Both the position numbers and the translations under genes were made by a program. Of a stretch of DNA of 64,000 nt, positions 45,702 to 54,043 are shown one piece after another. The stretch spans positions 185,608-249,607 of the forward strand of contig JBDTSP010000004.1 of assembly GCA_039931065.1 (NCBI GenBank), written 5' to 3'. Origin of the DNA: CADEED01 sp039931065 (GTDB taxonomy: Bacteria; Pseudomonadota; Gammaproteobacteria; Steroidobacterales; Steroidobacteraceae). Within the stretch, counting starts at the first letter, position 1, and every line of letters starts with the position of its first letter. The notes under the pieces were generated by a model. That model ran no database searches. It was not told the DNA's origin and worked only from the letters and a program-made list of their open reading frames with translations.

Positions 45702-46364
45702 TCAAACCCCGTAATCGGGTACCGGGTAGTCGATGCTGTGCAGATAAGCGGCCATTTGCCCGATAACGACCCTGACGGCCGGACGCGCCGCCATGCGCCG
45801 CCGCCATGCGAGCAGGTGCGGCTGGTCGGCGCTTATCGGCACCGTATGACGTGCCGCGAAGAACTGCGCAATGTAGAAGGCGATATCGGCGTAGCTGTAT
45901 TCGCCCGCCAGGTACTCCCGGCCAGCTAACAACAGTTCCTGCTTCGCGTAGTAACTCTCGAGACCCTGGCGAGCCTGGATCCACGCGGGCGAATCGACCG
46001 GGTCGGGCTTGGCGCGCAACCCCATCAGGCGAATGACATGCGGGAAGAACACTTCATCCGATGAGTGCTCGAGCTGCCGCGCGCGGGCGCGCTCGGCCGC
46101 AGATGCTGGCCATAGTGCTGGGCTGGGCCAGCGATGTTCCGCGTATTCGAAGATCTGGGTGGAGTCGTAGATCTCGACGTCATCGTCTATCAACACCGGC
46201 ACCTGCCGCTTCGGATTGACGCGCAACACCTCGGGATGCCTCGGTGAATAGCCCTGCGCCTGGCTGAAGGCGACCATTACAAGGTCGAAACTCACGCCCT
46301 TCTCGCGCAATGCAATCTCGGCCTTGGCGCCGAACATGCTCAACGGACCCGAATAGAGTTTCAA
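45702..46364 (-). CDS. Glutathione S-transferase family protein
   Basis: A 220-aa protein. The best start is TTG at 46364, which opens the typical N-terminal strand LKLYSGPLSMFGAKAEIALR; no ATG or GTG lies close to the domain start. The thioredoxin-like domain contains NPKRQVPVLIDDDVEIYDST (glutathione-binding cis-Pro region), followed by an all-helical C-terminal domain with EYSYADIAFYIAQFF. The start lies 60 nt from the divergent DUF1993 gene. The substrate is unknown. Confidence 0.87.
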   Translation of the reverse strand: MKLYSGPLSMFGAKAEIALREKGVSFDLVMVAFSQAQGYSPRHPEVLRVNPKRQVPVLIDDDVEIYDSTQIFEYAEHRWPSPALWPASAAERARARQLEHSSDEVFFPHVIRLMGLRAKPDPVDSPAWIQARQGLESYYAKQELLLAGREYLAGEYSYADIAFYIAQFFAARHTVPISADQPHLLAWRRRMAARPAVRVVIGQMAAYLHSIDYPVPDYGV

Positions 46365-46424
46365 ACTGGCCTCTGCCGTTGGAGAGATATCGAATGCCGG
46401 ACAAACCGCGTAGTCTCGCGCGCC

Positions 46425-46943
46425 ATGTACACCGAAACATTCGCACAGTTCAAGAAGCAGTTGGGCCAGCTCGACAAGTGGTTGGGCAGCGCCGCCGAAT
46501 ACGCCGAGTCGAAGAAGATCGATCCGTCCGTGTTCCCCACCCTGCGCCTCGCGGCCGACCAATTCCCGCTCGCGCGCCAGGTTCAGATCTGTTGCGACAC
46601 GGTAAAACTTGCCGCGTCATACCTGACCGGTAAACCGGCCGACTCGCAGCCCGACGAAGAAAAGACGATCGCGGAACTGCAGGCCCGCGTCCGCTGGACC
46701 ATCGGTTACCTGGACAGCTTCAGCGCGAAGGATTTCGAAGGCGCCGCGACGCGCGTCGTCAGCCAGCCGCGCTGGAAAGGCGAATGGATGACCGGCGCGG
46801 ACTATTTCCTCCAGCACGCCATGCCTAACTTCTACTTCCACCTGACCACCGCGTACGCGATCCTGCGTCACAACGGTGTCGGCGTCGGCAAGCGTGACTT
46901 CCTCGGAGCGCAGACCAAGCAACCGCCGGCTGTTGCAGCCTGA
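46425..46943 (+). CDS. DUF1993-family protein
   Basis: A 172-aa cytoplasmic protein that fits DUF1993: N-terminal MYTETFAQFKKQLGQLDKWL, central ARQVQICCDTVKLAASYLTG and C-terminal MPNFYFHLTTAYAILRHNGV followed by the conserved GVGKRDFLG. This family has a DinB-like four-helix bundle and no established activity. It is divergent from the GST gene. Confidence 0.87.
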   Translation: MYTETFAQFKKQLGQLDKWLGSAAEYAESKKIDPSVFPTLRLAADQFPLARQVQICCDTVKLAASYLTGKPADSQPDEEKTIAELQARVRWTIGYLDSFSAKDFEGAATRVVSQPRWKGEWMTGADYFLQHAMPNFYFHLTTAYAILRHNGVGVGKRDFLGAQTKQPPAVAA

Positions 46944-47056
46944 GGCGGGCCGGTCCGGCTACGGCTGGACCTCTCTGAAATCGTCGAAGTCGGCGGCGGC
47001 TTTGTACGTGACCACGCCGCCGGCGCCTGACGTCTGGGGCGTCAGGTAAAAGAGGA

Positions 47057-47117
47057 CATGCCTATTTATTGCTTGATGTCGTCGAGCGCACGATGACGCA
47101 GCCAATAAATAGGCATG
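47057..47117. repeat. REP-like palindrome D
   Basis: CATGCCTATTTATTG at 47057-47071 pairs perfectly with 47103-47117. Imperfect extension on both sides makes a longer stem, with a GACATG/GCATGCCCC border. The core is the inner module of palindrome B. It lies 7 nt outside the stop of the minus-strand Hpt gene. A separate hairpin, CCTGACG/CGTCAGG (47026-47032 and 47040-47046), is just upstream. Confidence 0.85.
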
Positions 47118-47123
47118 CCCCTG

Positions 47124-47546
47124 TTATTTCTGGCGGGCGCGGAAGCCGGGTAGTTGCGACGACATCGGCAATCCTTTGGCCGCATCCTGTACGGTTTTTT
47201 CGGCCAGCTCGTATTCGACGTAGATCTCTAGCGCCGACATCTGCTCTATCAACCGGCTGAACAACTCGAGTCGTTCGCGGAAAGTGCGCGCGTTGCCACC
47301 GCTCGCCATCAACTCGATCGCCGCGGCAATTGCACTGATCTCGGCGAATCCGAAGGCCTCCGCCTCACCCGACATTTTGTGCGCCACACGTTCGACTTGC
47401 GCGACGGCGACGGGCTCCAGTGCGATCGGATCGGTCGGCATGCAGGCGCGCATCTGCGCGAGTTCGGTTTGTGCCCGTGTCAGGAAGCGCAGACCCAAAG
47501 CGTGCTGCGACATCTGTGACGTCGTCGTATTGCCTGAATCTGTCAC
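47124..47546 (-). CDS. Hpt-domain (histidine phosphotransfer) protein
   Basis: A 140-aa helical protein with an Hpt signature VERVAHKMSGEAEAFGFAEI, where the His of AHKMSGEA (about residue 56) is the likely phospho-acceptor. The family is used in phosphorelays. No receiver or hybrid kinase lies next to it, so the partner is elsewhere. The start is ATG at 47546. Confidence 0.82.
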   Translation of the reverse strand: MTDSGNTTTSQMSQHALGLRFLTRAQTELAQMRACMPTDPIALEPVAVAQVERVAHKMSGEAEAFGFAEISAIAAAIELMASGGNARTFRERLELFSRLIEQMSALEIYVEYELAEKTVQDAAKGLPMSSQLPGFRARQK

Positions 47547-47889
47547 CGCAATCCTCCCTGGAAGTCACCGTGGCGCTGCGTCGCGAAGCACTGATGCGGG
47601 CGAAAGTCTCGCACGCCTCGAGAACCGCTATCGGCGCCGGTGACAGTTCCATGGCATTTCGGTTTCGAATCTGTCGGCTGCGTCTCATGTCTCGTCGCGC
47701 CACGAGACAAGCCACAGGTCCGTGCCGCGGGTCACGACTCCCTGATGAAACCGCTTACATTGATAGTTAGCCGTGCAGCAGGCACTCGAATCGCGAAAGC
47801 AGCCGTCCGCTGCGGCGCGCAGCGCTGCGGCTCACCGGGTGGGGAAAGCGGGACACCTGTTCCCGCTTTCCCCCACCTGGCAGCGCGGA
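47547..47889. other. 343-bp intergenic stretch with a hairpin
   Basis: No gene is recognisable. It contains palindrome E near its right end and must carry the promoter of the Hpt gene. Arginine-rich frames on both strands look like noise. Confidence 0.5.
47838..47877. repeat. REP-like palindrome E
   Basis: GGTGGGGAAAGCGGGA (47838-47853) pairs with TCCCGCTTTCCCCCACC (47861-47877) with one extra C. It resembles the outer module of palindromes A to C (GGCGGGGAAAGTCGGG). It lies 13 nt past the stop of the minus-strand small secreted protein and could act as its terminator. Confidence 0.7.
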
Positions 47890-48204
47890 TCAACCTTCCG
47901 GCAGGGAGCAGCCGTAGCCGAGCTTCAGGTTGTTGCCGGCGAACTTGAGATCGTCGTTCTTTATCTGCATGCCCTTATTGCAGGGGCGCGCATCGGGAAT
48001 GGTTCGCTCGCAGTGGTAGCTCTTGACGACGCCACCGTTCGGACCGGTGTAGCCAATGCTCTTCACGGTGTATCCGGGTCCACACAACGCGGCCGGCGCG
48101 GCGGATGCCATTTCTGTGGGACCGGCCGGGTTCGCGGCCTGACTCGCGCTGAACGACACCAGCATCACGCTGGCGGCGAGACTTGCGATGACTAACTTGT
48201 TCAT
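47890..48204 (-). CDS. Small secreted protein
   Basis: A 104-aa product. ATG at 48204 is preceded by AAGGAGAG. The signal peptide (MNKLVIASLAASVMLVSFSA) ends near SQA, and the mature part has four cysteines (LCGPGYTVKSIGY, YHCERTI, RPCNKGM, YGCSLPEG), likely two disulphides. It follows the S8 protease gene by 82 nt on the same strand. The family is not recognised. Confidence 0.75.
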   Translation of the reverse strand: MNKLVIASLAASVMLVSFSASQAANPAGPTEMASAAPAALCGPGYTVKSIGYTGPNGGVVKSYHCERTIPDARPCNKGMQIKNDDLKFAGNNLKLGYGCSLPEG

Positions 48205-48285
48205 TTCACTCTCCTTGGGGTGGATCGCGTGGATCCGGTTATTGATGACATTGGATCTGTCGGATGCCCGCGCCCGGCGGTTCAA

Positions 48286-49716
48286 TCATTTGCACAGGCC
48301 GTTTGCCTTGATCAGGCCGAAGCCGAACAGCCGGTCGCGGCCCGGGCTGCCAAGATCGCCGGCGTGCAGCCGCAACCACGTCGGAACCGCCGATTGTTGC
48401 GGCGCGCCAAGCGCAAGCGCGGCGGTCACATAGGCCGCGGCGAAGGACGTGCCGCTCGCGTAGTAGCCGCGCCCCTCCCCGTCGATCGTCCAGACATCGA
48501 CGCCGGGAGCCGCGATCGCGATGAACTCACCGGCGTTCGCACGCGGCCAGCGGCGCTGGCGAGCGTCCACCGCCGTCACGGCGACGACGCCCGGATAGGC
48601 GGCTGGAAAAACCGGCTGCGTGGCGCCGTCATTGCCGGCTGCGGCCACAACGCGCGCATGTTCGAGTACCCGCGTTATCGCCCGCCCCAGTTGCTCGCTG
48701 CGCCCGCCACCGAAACTCAGGTTCACGACGGCAGGCATGGGCTTCTGACCGAGCACCGCATCGAGCCCGCGCAAGATCCATTCGGTGGTCGTGAAGGGTT
48801 TGCCGCGCTGCGTGCCGAATACATTGACCGCGAGCAACGCGGCATTCGGCACCAGGCCTTGCAGGTCGCCCGTGCCTTGCAGGTCGCCCGTGCCTAACAA
48901 GATCGCGGCGATGCCGGTCGCATGTGCATATTCGGGGCGTGCGCCGCGTTCGGCGATGTCGAGCGTGCGGATGCCACGCGCCGCCAATGCCGGCAGCGAC
49001 ACGTTGACCGGGCCGTCGAGCATCGCCACTTCGATCATGCGAGCGCATCCAGACGGCATGCCGATCAGCGCCGCGGCGTAGTCGATGTGTGTTGCGGCGG
49101 CATCGTTCGGAGTCGCCGATTGCGGCAGGTAGCGCTGATTTTCTTCGGGCTCGCTGTGCGGCCACTGGCCCGCGAACGCCGCGAGCACGGTCGGCAGATC
49201 CGTCCCCGGTGGGATGCGATACACGGTGAGCACCCAGCCGAGATTCGCGAGAGTCCGCCGACGCAAGACACCGATGCCCTGCTGTGCGAACCACTGTCGC
49301 TGCGCGTCACCCTCGGCGATGTCGGTTGAAGTAACCAACAATTCGCGGGTTGCGAGGCCCGCGCTGGCGACGGATGCCGTCGGCGCCGCCGGCGCGGTTG
49401 CGGTACCCGCCGTGGGTGCCGCCGCCGGATCCGCCGCTGGCGATGGAGTTTGTGGATCGTCGCGGCCCGCGGGCACGTCTGCCTCGGAACGCGACCGGGA
49501 CCGCGGCCGCGTGGGCCTGGCGGGATCGGGCTTCGGCGGGCACACCGCGCCAGGAACGCAGTCCGGATCCGGCGCCGGCGGCTGCGGATTTTTCGGCTTG
49601 ACCACGAGCGTGCCGCTGCCGGCCGGCTTCACCGGAATCGACGATGAGTTCTGCGTCAATGCCGACTGCGCCAGCAAAACGCAGAGACAACCACTCATCA
49701 CATGACGGCCCTTCAT
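48286..49716 (-). CDS. S8 family (subtilisin-like) serine protease
   Basis: A 476-aa secreted protease. An N-terminal signal (ending near QSALT) is followed by a proline-rich linker (about 27-118), then a propeptide-like part and the catalytic domain. Triad candidates are Asp234 (AMLDGPVNV), His265 (PEYAHATGIA) and Ser424 (ASGTSFAAAY), with the oxyanion Asn362 (AAAGNDG). An in-frame 18-bp tandem duplication doubles GTGDLQ (about 275-286) next to the catalytic His. It overlaps the anti-sigma gene by 4 nt and may cleave the regulator or a surface protein of its operon. Confidence 0.88.
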   Translation of the reverse strand: MKGRHVMSGCLCVLLAQSALTQNSSSIPVKPAGSGTLVVKPKNPQPPAPDPDCVPGAVCPPKPDPARPTRPRSRSRSEADVPAGRDDPQTPSPAADPAAAPTAGTATAPAAPTASVASAGLATRELLVTSTDIAEGDAQRQWFAQQGIGVLRRRTLANLGWVLTVYRIPPGTDLPTVLAAFAGQWPHSEPEENQRYLPQSATPNDAAATHIDYAAALIGMPSGCARMIEVAMLDGPVNVSLPALAARGIRTLDIAERGARPEYAHATGIAAILLGTGDLQGTGDLQGLVPNAALLAVNVFGTQRGKPFTTTEWILRGLDAVLGQKPMPAVVNLSFGGGRSEQLGRAITRVLEHARVVAAAGNDGATQPVFPAAYPGVVAVTAVDARQRRWPRANAGEFIAIAAPGVDVWTIDGEGRGYYASGTSFAAAYVTAALALGAPQQSAVPTWLRLHAGDLGSPGRDRLFGFGLIKANGLCK

Positions 49717-50303
49717 GGCGGTGCGACGCTCTGCTCGACGATGGCCTGCTCACCGAGCCAAACGGCGGCGGACTGCGCATCGGCGAAGCGCGCACGCGGC
49801 ATCGCCACCTCGTAGACGCCGAGCGCCGAAGGCCCGTCGACCAGGCGCGCCTGCGCATCCGACAACACCCGATTGATGTCCGCGGCTGTCGCCGTGGCGC
49901 GGAACCGCACCTGCACGCGCCACTCGTCGTCGCGCACGCCCGCGGGCGCCGAACCGAGCTGGTGGATCTGATCGCGATACGCCTGCTCGCGCTGCACGAG
50001 GAACACGGTCTGCGCGCCGAGCACCGCGACGAGCACTCCCGCGGCGATGCGCCAGGTCCGGGCCGCGCGCGGCGCCACGTTCAGCTGCCTCGACAGCCGC
50101 CGCCAACCCAGGTCCGATGCCTGCGGCACCGTGACGTATTCGTTGGCCACTTCACGCGCCACTTCGCGCCACAGCCGCAGTTCGTCGCGCGCGATTCCGG
50201 ATGCGGCCAGTTCGCCTTCGACCGCGGCTCGTTCCCGCGCGGACAACGTGCCATTCACGTACCACGGCAACAATTCGCGCGGTCCGGGTAGTTCGGCGCT
50301 CAT
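49713..50303 (-). CDS. Anti-sigma factor-like single-pass membrane protein
   Basis: A 196-aa protein. The N-terminal PRELLPWYVNGTLSARERAA is the usual anti-sigma start (a Cys-poor zinc-finger-like HC2 domain lacking clear Cys ligands). A transmembrane helix follows at about 86-103 (IAAGVLVAVLGAQTVFLV), and the periplasmic part contains VQVRFRATATAADINRVLSD. It overlaps the ECF sigma gene by 4 nt. It likely sequesters that sigma factor. Confidence 0.8.
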   Translation of the reverse strand: MSAELPGPRELLPWYVNGTLSARERAAVEGELAASGIARDELRLWREVAREVANEYVTVPQASDLGWRRLSRQLNVAPRAARTWRIAAGVLVAVLGAQTVFLVQREQAYRDQIHQLGSAPAGVRDDEWRVQVRFRATATAADINRVLSDAQARLVDGPSALGVYEVAMPRARFADAQSAAVWLGEQAIVEQSVAPP

Positions 50304-50893
50304 GGCGTGACCCCACGGCCGAAGAACCCGGCCAGGCAATGCATGAGCTTCGACTTGGCGTGCATCATGCGCGTCTTGACGGTGCCGGCCGGCACTTCGA
50401 GCACCTGCGCAATTTCCGGATACGCGAGCTGCTCGAAGAAGGTCAGGTGCACCACCTGCCGCTGCCGCTCCGGCAAACGATCGATGCAGGCGCGCACCTG
50501 CTGCGCGTTCTGCGCGCCGGCCAGCACGTCGGGCATCGGGCAGACGCCCTCGTCCACGAGGTCGTCATCCAGCTCGACGCCGCCGCCATGCCGCCGCTTG
50601 CGCCGCAACAGATCGACGGCGCGATGATTCACGATGCTGAGCAGCCAGGTGCGCACGCGCGATCCGCCGCGAAAGGTGTTCGCCGCCTTCCACACCTCGA
50701 GCATCGACTCGTTCACCAGCTCGGCGGCGTCGGCGGGGTTACGCACCAGCCGCAACGCGAATTGGTACACGGCGCCGTGATAGTCGCGGTAGAAGGTTTC
50801 GAGTGCGCGCTGGTTGCCCGTGGCGATGTCGCCGAGCAGACCGCGTGCCGCCGCCTCCGCGGCCTCGGCACTGGCAAGGGTTGCGTCGTTCAC
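50300..50893 (-). CDS. ECF RNA polymerase sigma factor
   Basis: A 197-aa sigma factor. Region 2 is ETFYRDYHGAVYQFALRLVR with ELVNESMLEVWK; region 4 is LPERQRQVVHLTFFEQLAYP followed by EIAQVLEVPAGTVKTRM. No extension is present. It lies in the middle of a minus-strand operon: 10 nt after the secreted protein gene and overlapping the anti-sigma gene. It likely activates its own operon and envelope functions. Confidence 0.92.
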   Translation of the reverse strand: MNDATLASAEAAEAAARGLLGDIATGNQRALETFYRDYHGAVYQFALRLVRNPADAAELVNESMLEVWKAANTFRGGSRVRTWLLSIVNHRAVDLLRRKRRHGGGVELDDDLVDEGVCPMPDVLAGAQNAQQVRACIDRLPERQRQVVHLTFFEQLAYPEIAQVLEVPAGTVKTRMMHAKSKLMHCLAGFFGRGVTP

Positions 50894-50903
50894 GGCTCGC
50901 CAC

Positions 50904-52028
50904 TCATGGCCGATACACGAATTCGGCGCCGTCGCTTTTTGCGAGCAGCCCGCCGTCGACGTCGTGCGCGGTGATCCGCCAGCGGTATCTCTGGCCGGGT
51001 TCGAGCTTCGACAACGCGAGCTGCGACAGGATGCTGTTCGGAGCGGCGCCCGGTACCAATACGCCGGTCACGAACTCGACGTTGCCACCGGCACCCGCGC
51101 GCATTATCTGCAGCTGGTAGATAGAGGCGCCCGGCACCCCGGACCAGCGGAACACGCTGCCAGGACCGGCATCGCCACCAGCCGGGAATAGACCTGTGAT
51201 CGCAACCGTGTGATCCGGCACGCGCACTTCGTACAGGCTCTGCACGCCGGCGCTCGAGTCCGCGCATTCCTCCGGTTGATTGGCCGCTGCTGTCTCGAGA
51301 CAGAACCGCAATGCGTAGCGGCCGCTCAGATTGGTGGGCAGCTTCGGACTTTCGAGGGTGGCACGCTGCGTGGGCGAGAGATTTTCGCGCACCAGCGACA
51401 CCGTGCGGAAAAACGGCCGCTCACCGCCACCCGGATCGGCGACCTGCCAGCGGCCGCGCAAGGTACCGCCGCCGGAGTACGACAAGGTGAGCCGTGCCTC
51501 GAGCGCCGCGCCCCGCTCGACGACTTCGATGCGGCGGCCGCTTTCGAATGCGAGCTCCATGCGCAGGACGCGCAATTCTCCGGGCGCCGCGTCGCGCAGC
51601 CCCTCGAGGGCGGAGCCCGCGACGTCGATCAACGACTGACCGGTGACCACCCGCCCCGTGGTCGCGGACGTGAATGGACGCCGGTATCCCACCCGCCGTA
51701 TACCCTGCCGCCGCCAGTCGGCGAGCGTCGCGCCATCGATCGCGATGAGGTCGGTCACGGTATGTACGCCACCCCCGCCGAAGTTGGTAATGACGGGAAC
51801 GGCAAGCCCCAGCGCAGCCCCGGTCGTGGCGTTGAAGAATGCGCCACCGGCCGAGCGTGCCCCGCCGCTATCCGCGACATCGAGAGTCACCTGCCAGGTG
51901 AGCGCCAGCGCGAAGTCCTGGCCGGCATTCGCGGTCGAACGCGCCGGCTGGGCGCGCACCGACAGGATGTCGGCCTGCGCCACTTGCGCGAGTCCCGACA
52001 GCACCGCGATCAGCATGAGTTTGCGCAT
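50904..52028 (-). CDS. Secreted protein with C-terminal Ig/FN3-like domain
   Basis: A 374-aa exported protein with a signal peptide (ending AQA) and beta-rich domains. The C-terminal third (FRWSGVPGASIYQLQIM to LEPGQRYRWRITAHDVDG) reads like a fibronectin type III or PKD-type fold. The start is ATG at 52028, overlapping the stop of the upstream gene; GTG at 52031 is an alternative. No enzymatic motif. Probably a periplasmic or surface partner of the neighbouring barrel protein. Confidence 0.75.
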   Translation of the reverse strand: MRKLMLIAVLSGLAQVAQADILSVRAQPARSTANAGQDFALALTWQVTLDVADSGGARSAGGAFFNATTGAALGLAVPVITNFGGGGVHTVTDLIAIDGATLADWRRQGIRRVGYRRPFTSATTGRVVTGQSLIDVAGSALEGLRDAAPGELRVLRMELAFESGRRIEVVERGAALEARLTLSYSGGGTLRGRWQVADPGGGERPFFRTVSLVRENLSPTQRATLESPKLPTNLSGRYALRFCLETAAANQPEECADSSAGVQSLYEVRVPDHTVAITGLFPAGGDAGPGSVFRWSGVPGASIYQLQIMRAGAGGNVEFVTGVLVPGAAPNSILSQLALSKLEPGQRYRWRITAHDVDGGLLAKSDGAEFVYRP

Positions 52029-54043
52029 CACAGCGACTCCTTGTTCCAGTTCACCGTGAATCCCAGCATCACCTGCCAGGTGTCGTGTTCGAACGCGCTG
52101 CCGTATTGCCCGGTCAGTTGCAGATCGAGGTTGGGTTGGTAGCCGCCGGCGGCCAGCGCGCGATAAACGAGGCTGGCGCTGCCGCCGCCGCTCGCCATCG
52201 TGTCCACCGGCACGAGCGGGTCGAACGGCGCCGGACGGTCGCGGGTCTCGCTGTAGTTAGCCTGCAGCCACAGACGCTCCGGCTTCAACTCAGCCTGCGC
52301 CTGCAGGCCCCAGAGTTCGTTGCGGCTGCGCGCGCCCGACGTGCGGTCACGTAACGTGGTCGACTGCAGTTGCGGCGACAGCGAGAAGCGATCGCTCGCC
52401 ATCCAGGTGAACTGCAGGGTGAACGTGCTCTCGCGGGTATCCGGTTGCGGGGTGTAGATCTCGAAATCGTCGACGATCAACGCTTCCGAACGGTCGTCGA
52501 AATCGATTTCGCTCTGTCGCAGCGAGATCGAGGTGCGCTCGCGCGTGAGGTCCAGGCCCCATGTGCGCGTGCGATTGCGGCTGTCGAGGTCGAAACCGGC
52601 GAGCTGCGCATCCTCGGGACGCTGGCGCCACGCGACGTCCTGCCATTCGGCGCTCACCGTGGGGATGCCCAGCACCCGCCAGATTCCAGTCGACGGATCG
52701 GCCGTCGGTGGCGTGTAACTGGCGGTGATCGCGCGGGTGGCCCCAAGACGCCGCGGGCGCAGCGGATCGTCGTCGACGTCGGTGCGATGGCGCGTTTCGT
52801 CGGCGCTGAAATCGAAGCCGTGGGTGCCGGCGCGCAGGTAGGCGCGCTCGAGAGACAGATCCCCGGGAACCATGAGATTGCCCAGGCTGTAGAAATGCGG
52901 GCCGATGAGCTGGTGCTCGAAACCGATTGCCCAGCTGTCGAGCATCGGAAGCGTGAGCGCGCCGCCGGCGGACAGCTGCGCGGCGAAATGGGTGGCCTCG
53001 TCGCTGGCGCTGCGCGTGCCCGCCGACAAGCCGTCACTGTCGAAACTGGATTGGGCGTATTCGGCGTGCAGCCACAACGCGGAACCCAGTGCCCAGCTGT
53101 CGAGTGCGGTGTTCCAGGCCTGTCCGCCGTAACGAGTCACGGGGTCGACACTGCTGGTCGCCACGCCGCCCAGCGTGGTGTCACCACTCACGAAGCCCGA
53201 CGTTATTCGCAGCCACTCGGGATGATGCGGGAACGGAGCGGCCACGGCATATCCGCCCTGCACGCTGCCGGTGTCTCCTGTCGGTACGACAGCGGCGTCG
53301 AGCCGCGTTTCGGCTTCACTGTTGAGCGTGAATGCCTGAAACGACACCCGCTCGTCGAGCGCGTTCAGCGAGAAGCTCAGGCCGCGGCGGCTGTAGCTGC
53401 CGAACAGCAGGTTGCCGAGCGCGATCGAATCGTCGCCCAGCGCCAGCGCCGCGCTGCCGCCGCTGAATTTGCGGCCCGCCTGCAGTAGATAGCCAGGCGC
53501 CTGCCAGACGCTGCCATCCGGCGAGTTGGTGGTGACGCTGTCGTACAGCACATTTGCAGCGCCCGCCGCGATCCAGCGCTGCGAATCGAGTTCCGCGTTC
53601 CACTGCAACGTGGCGCGTTGCTGCGAACGGCCGGCCCCGGCGAAATCCTCGCCGGTATGTTCGGCGACGCGCCAGGCGCTGCCCAGCAACACATCCCAGG
53701 TTTGGGTGCCGGTCGATTCCCGGCTGCCGGCAACACGCAACGACGTTTCGAGCAACGTGTCGATGTCGCCATTGGCGCGGGATACGAGTACCCGCAGCGG
53801 GTGTTCACCGGCTTCGAGCGCGAGGCCACGCGTTGGCACCGTCAGCACGCTGCCTTCGATGTGAATGACGGCGGTCACGTCGTAGCCGTCGAGCTCGACG
53901 ATCAGCGGCGCGGGCTCCGCCATTGCCGGCAGTGTGAATACGGCGCTTTCGTCGCTCGTCGCGGCGAGGCTGGTGACGGACATTCCCGTCACCGCGCACA
54001 TCACCCACGAACCGACCATGCCGCTGTTGTGACGTGTTCTCAC
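52028..54043 (-). CDS. Predicted outer-membrane beta-barrel protein
   Basis: A 671-aa exported protein. After the signal (about 1-28) comes an Ig-like N-terminal domain (IVELDGYDVTAVIHIEG, LALEAGEHPLRVLV), then about 500 residues of alternating hydrophobic strands rich in Trp/Tyr/Phe with repeats such as RGLSFSLNALDERVSFQAF and SISLRQSEIDFDDRSEAL, typical of a large barrel. The C-terminal GFTVNWNKESL lacks a perfect terminal Phe. It overlaps both neighbouring genes by 4 nt or less. Not recognised as TonB-dependent. Confidence 0.7.
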   Translation of the reverse strand: MRTRHNSGMVGSWVMCAVTGMSVTSLAATSDESAVFTLPAMAEPAPLIVELDGYDVTAVIHIEGSVLTVPTRGLALEAGEHPLRVLVSRANGDIDTLLETSLRVAGSRESTGTQTWDVLLGSAWRVAEHTGEDFAGAGRSQQRATLQWNAELDSQRWIAAGAANVLYDSVTTNSPDGSVWQAPGYLLQAGRKFSGGSAALALGDDSIALGNLLFGSYSRRGLSFSLNALDERVSFQAFTLNSEAETRLDAAVVPTGDTGSVQGGYAVAAPFPHHPEWLRITSGFVSGDTTLGGVATSSVDPVTRYGGQAWNTALDSWALGSALWLHAEYAQSSFDSDGLSAGTRSASDEATHFAAQLSAGGALTLPMLDSWAIGFEHQLIGPHFYSLGNLMVPGDLSLERAYLRAGTHGFDFSADETRHRTDVDDDPLRPRRLGATRAITASYTPPTADPSTGIWRVLGIPTVSAEWQDVAWRQRPEDAQLAGFDLDSRNRTRTWGLDLTRERTSISLRQSEIDFDDRSEALIVDDFEIYTPQPDTRESTFTLQFTWMASDRFSLSPQLQSTTLRDRTSGARSRNELWGLQAQAELKPERLWLQANYSETRDRPAPFDPLVPVDTMASGGGSASLVYRALAAGGYQPNLDLQLTGQYGSAFEHDTWQVMLGFTVNWNKESL

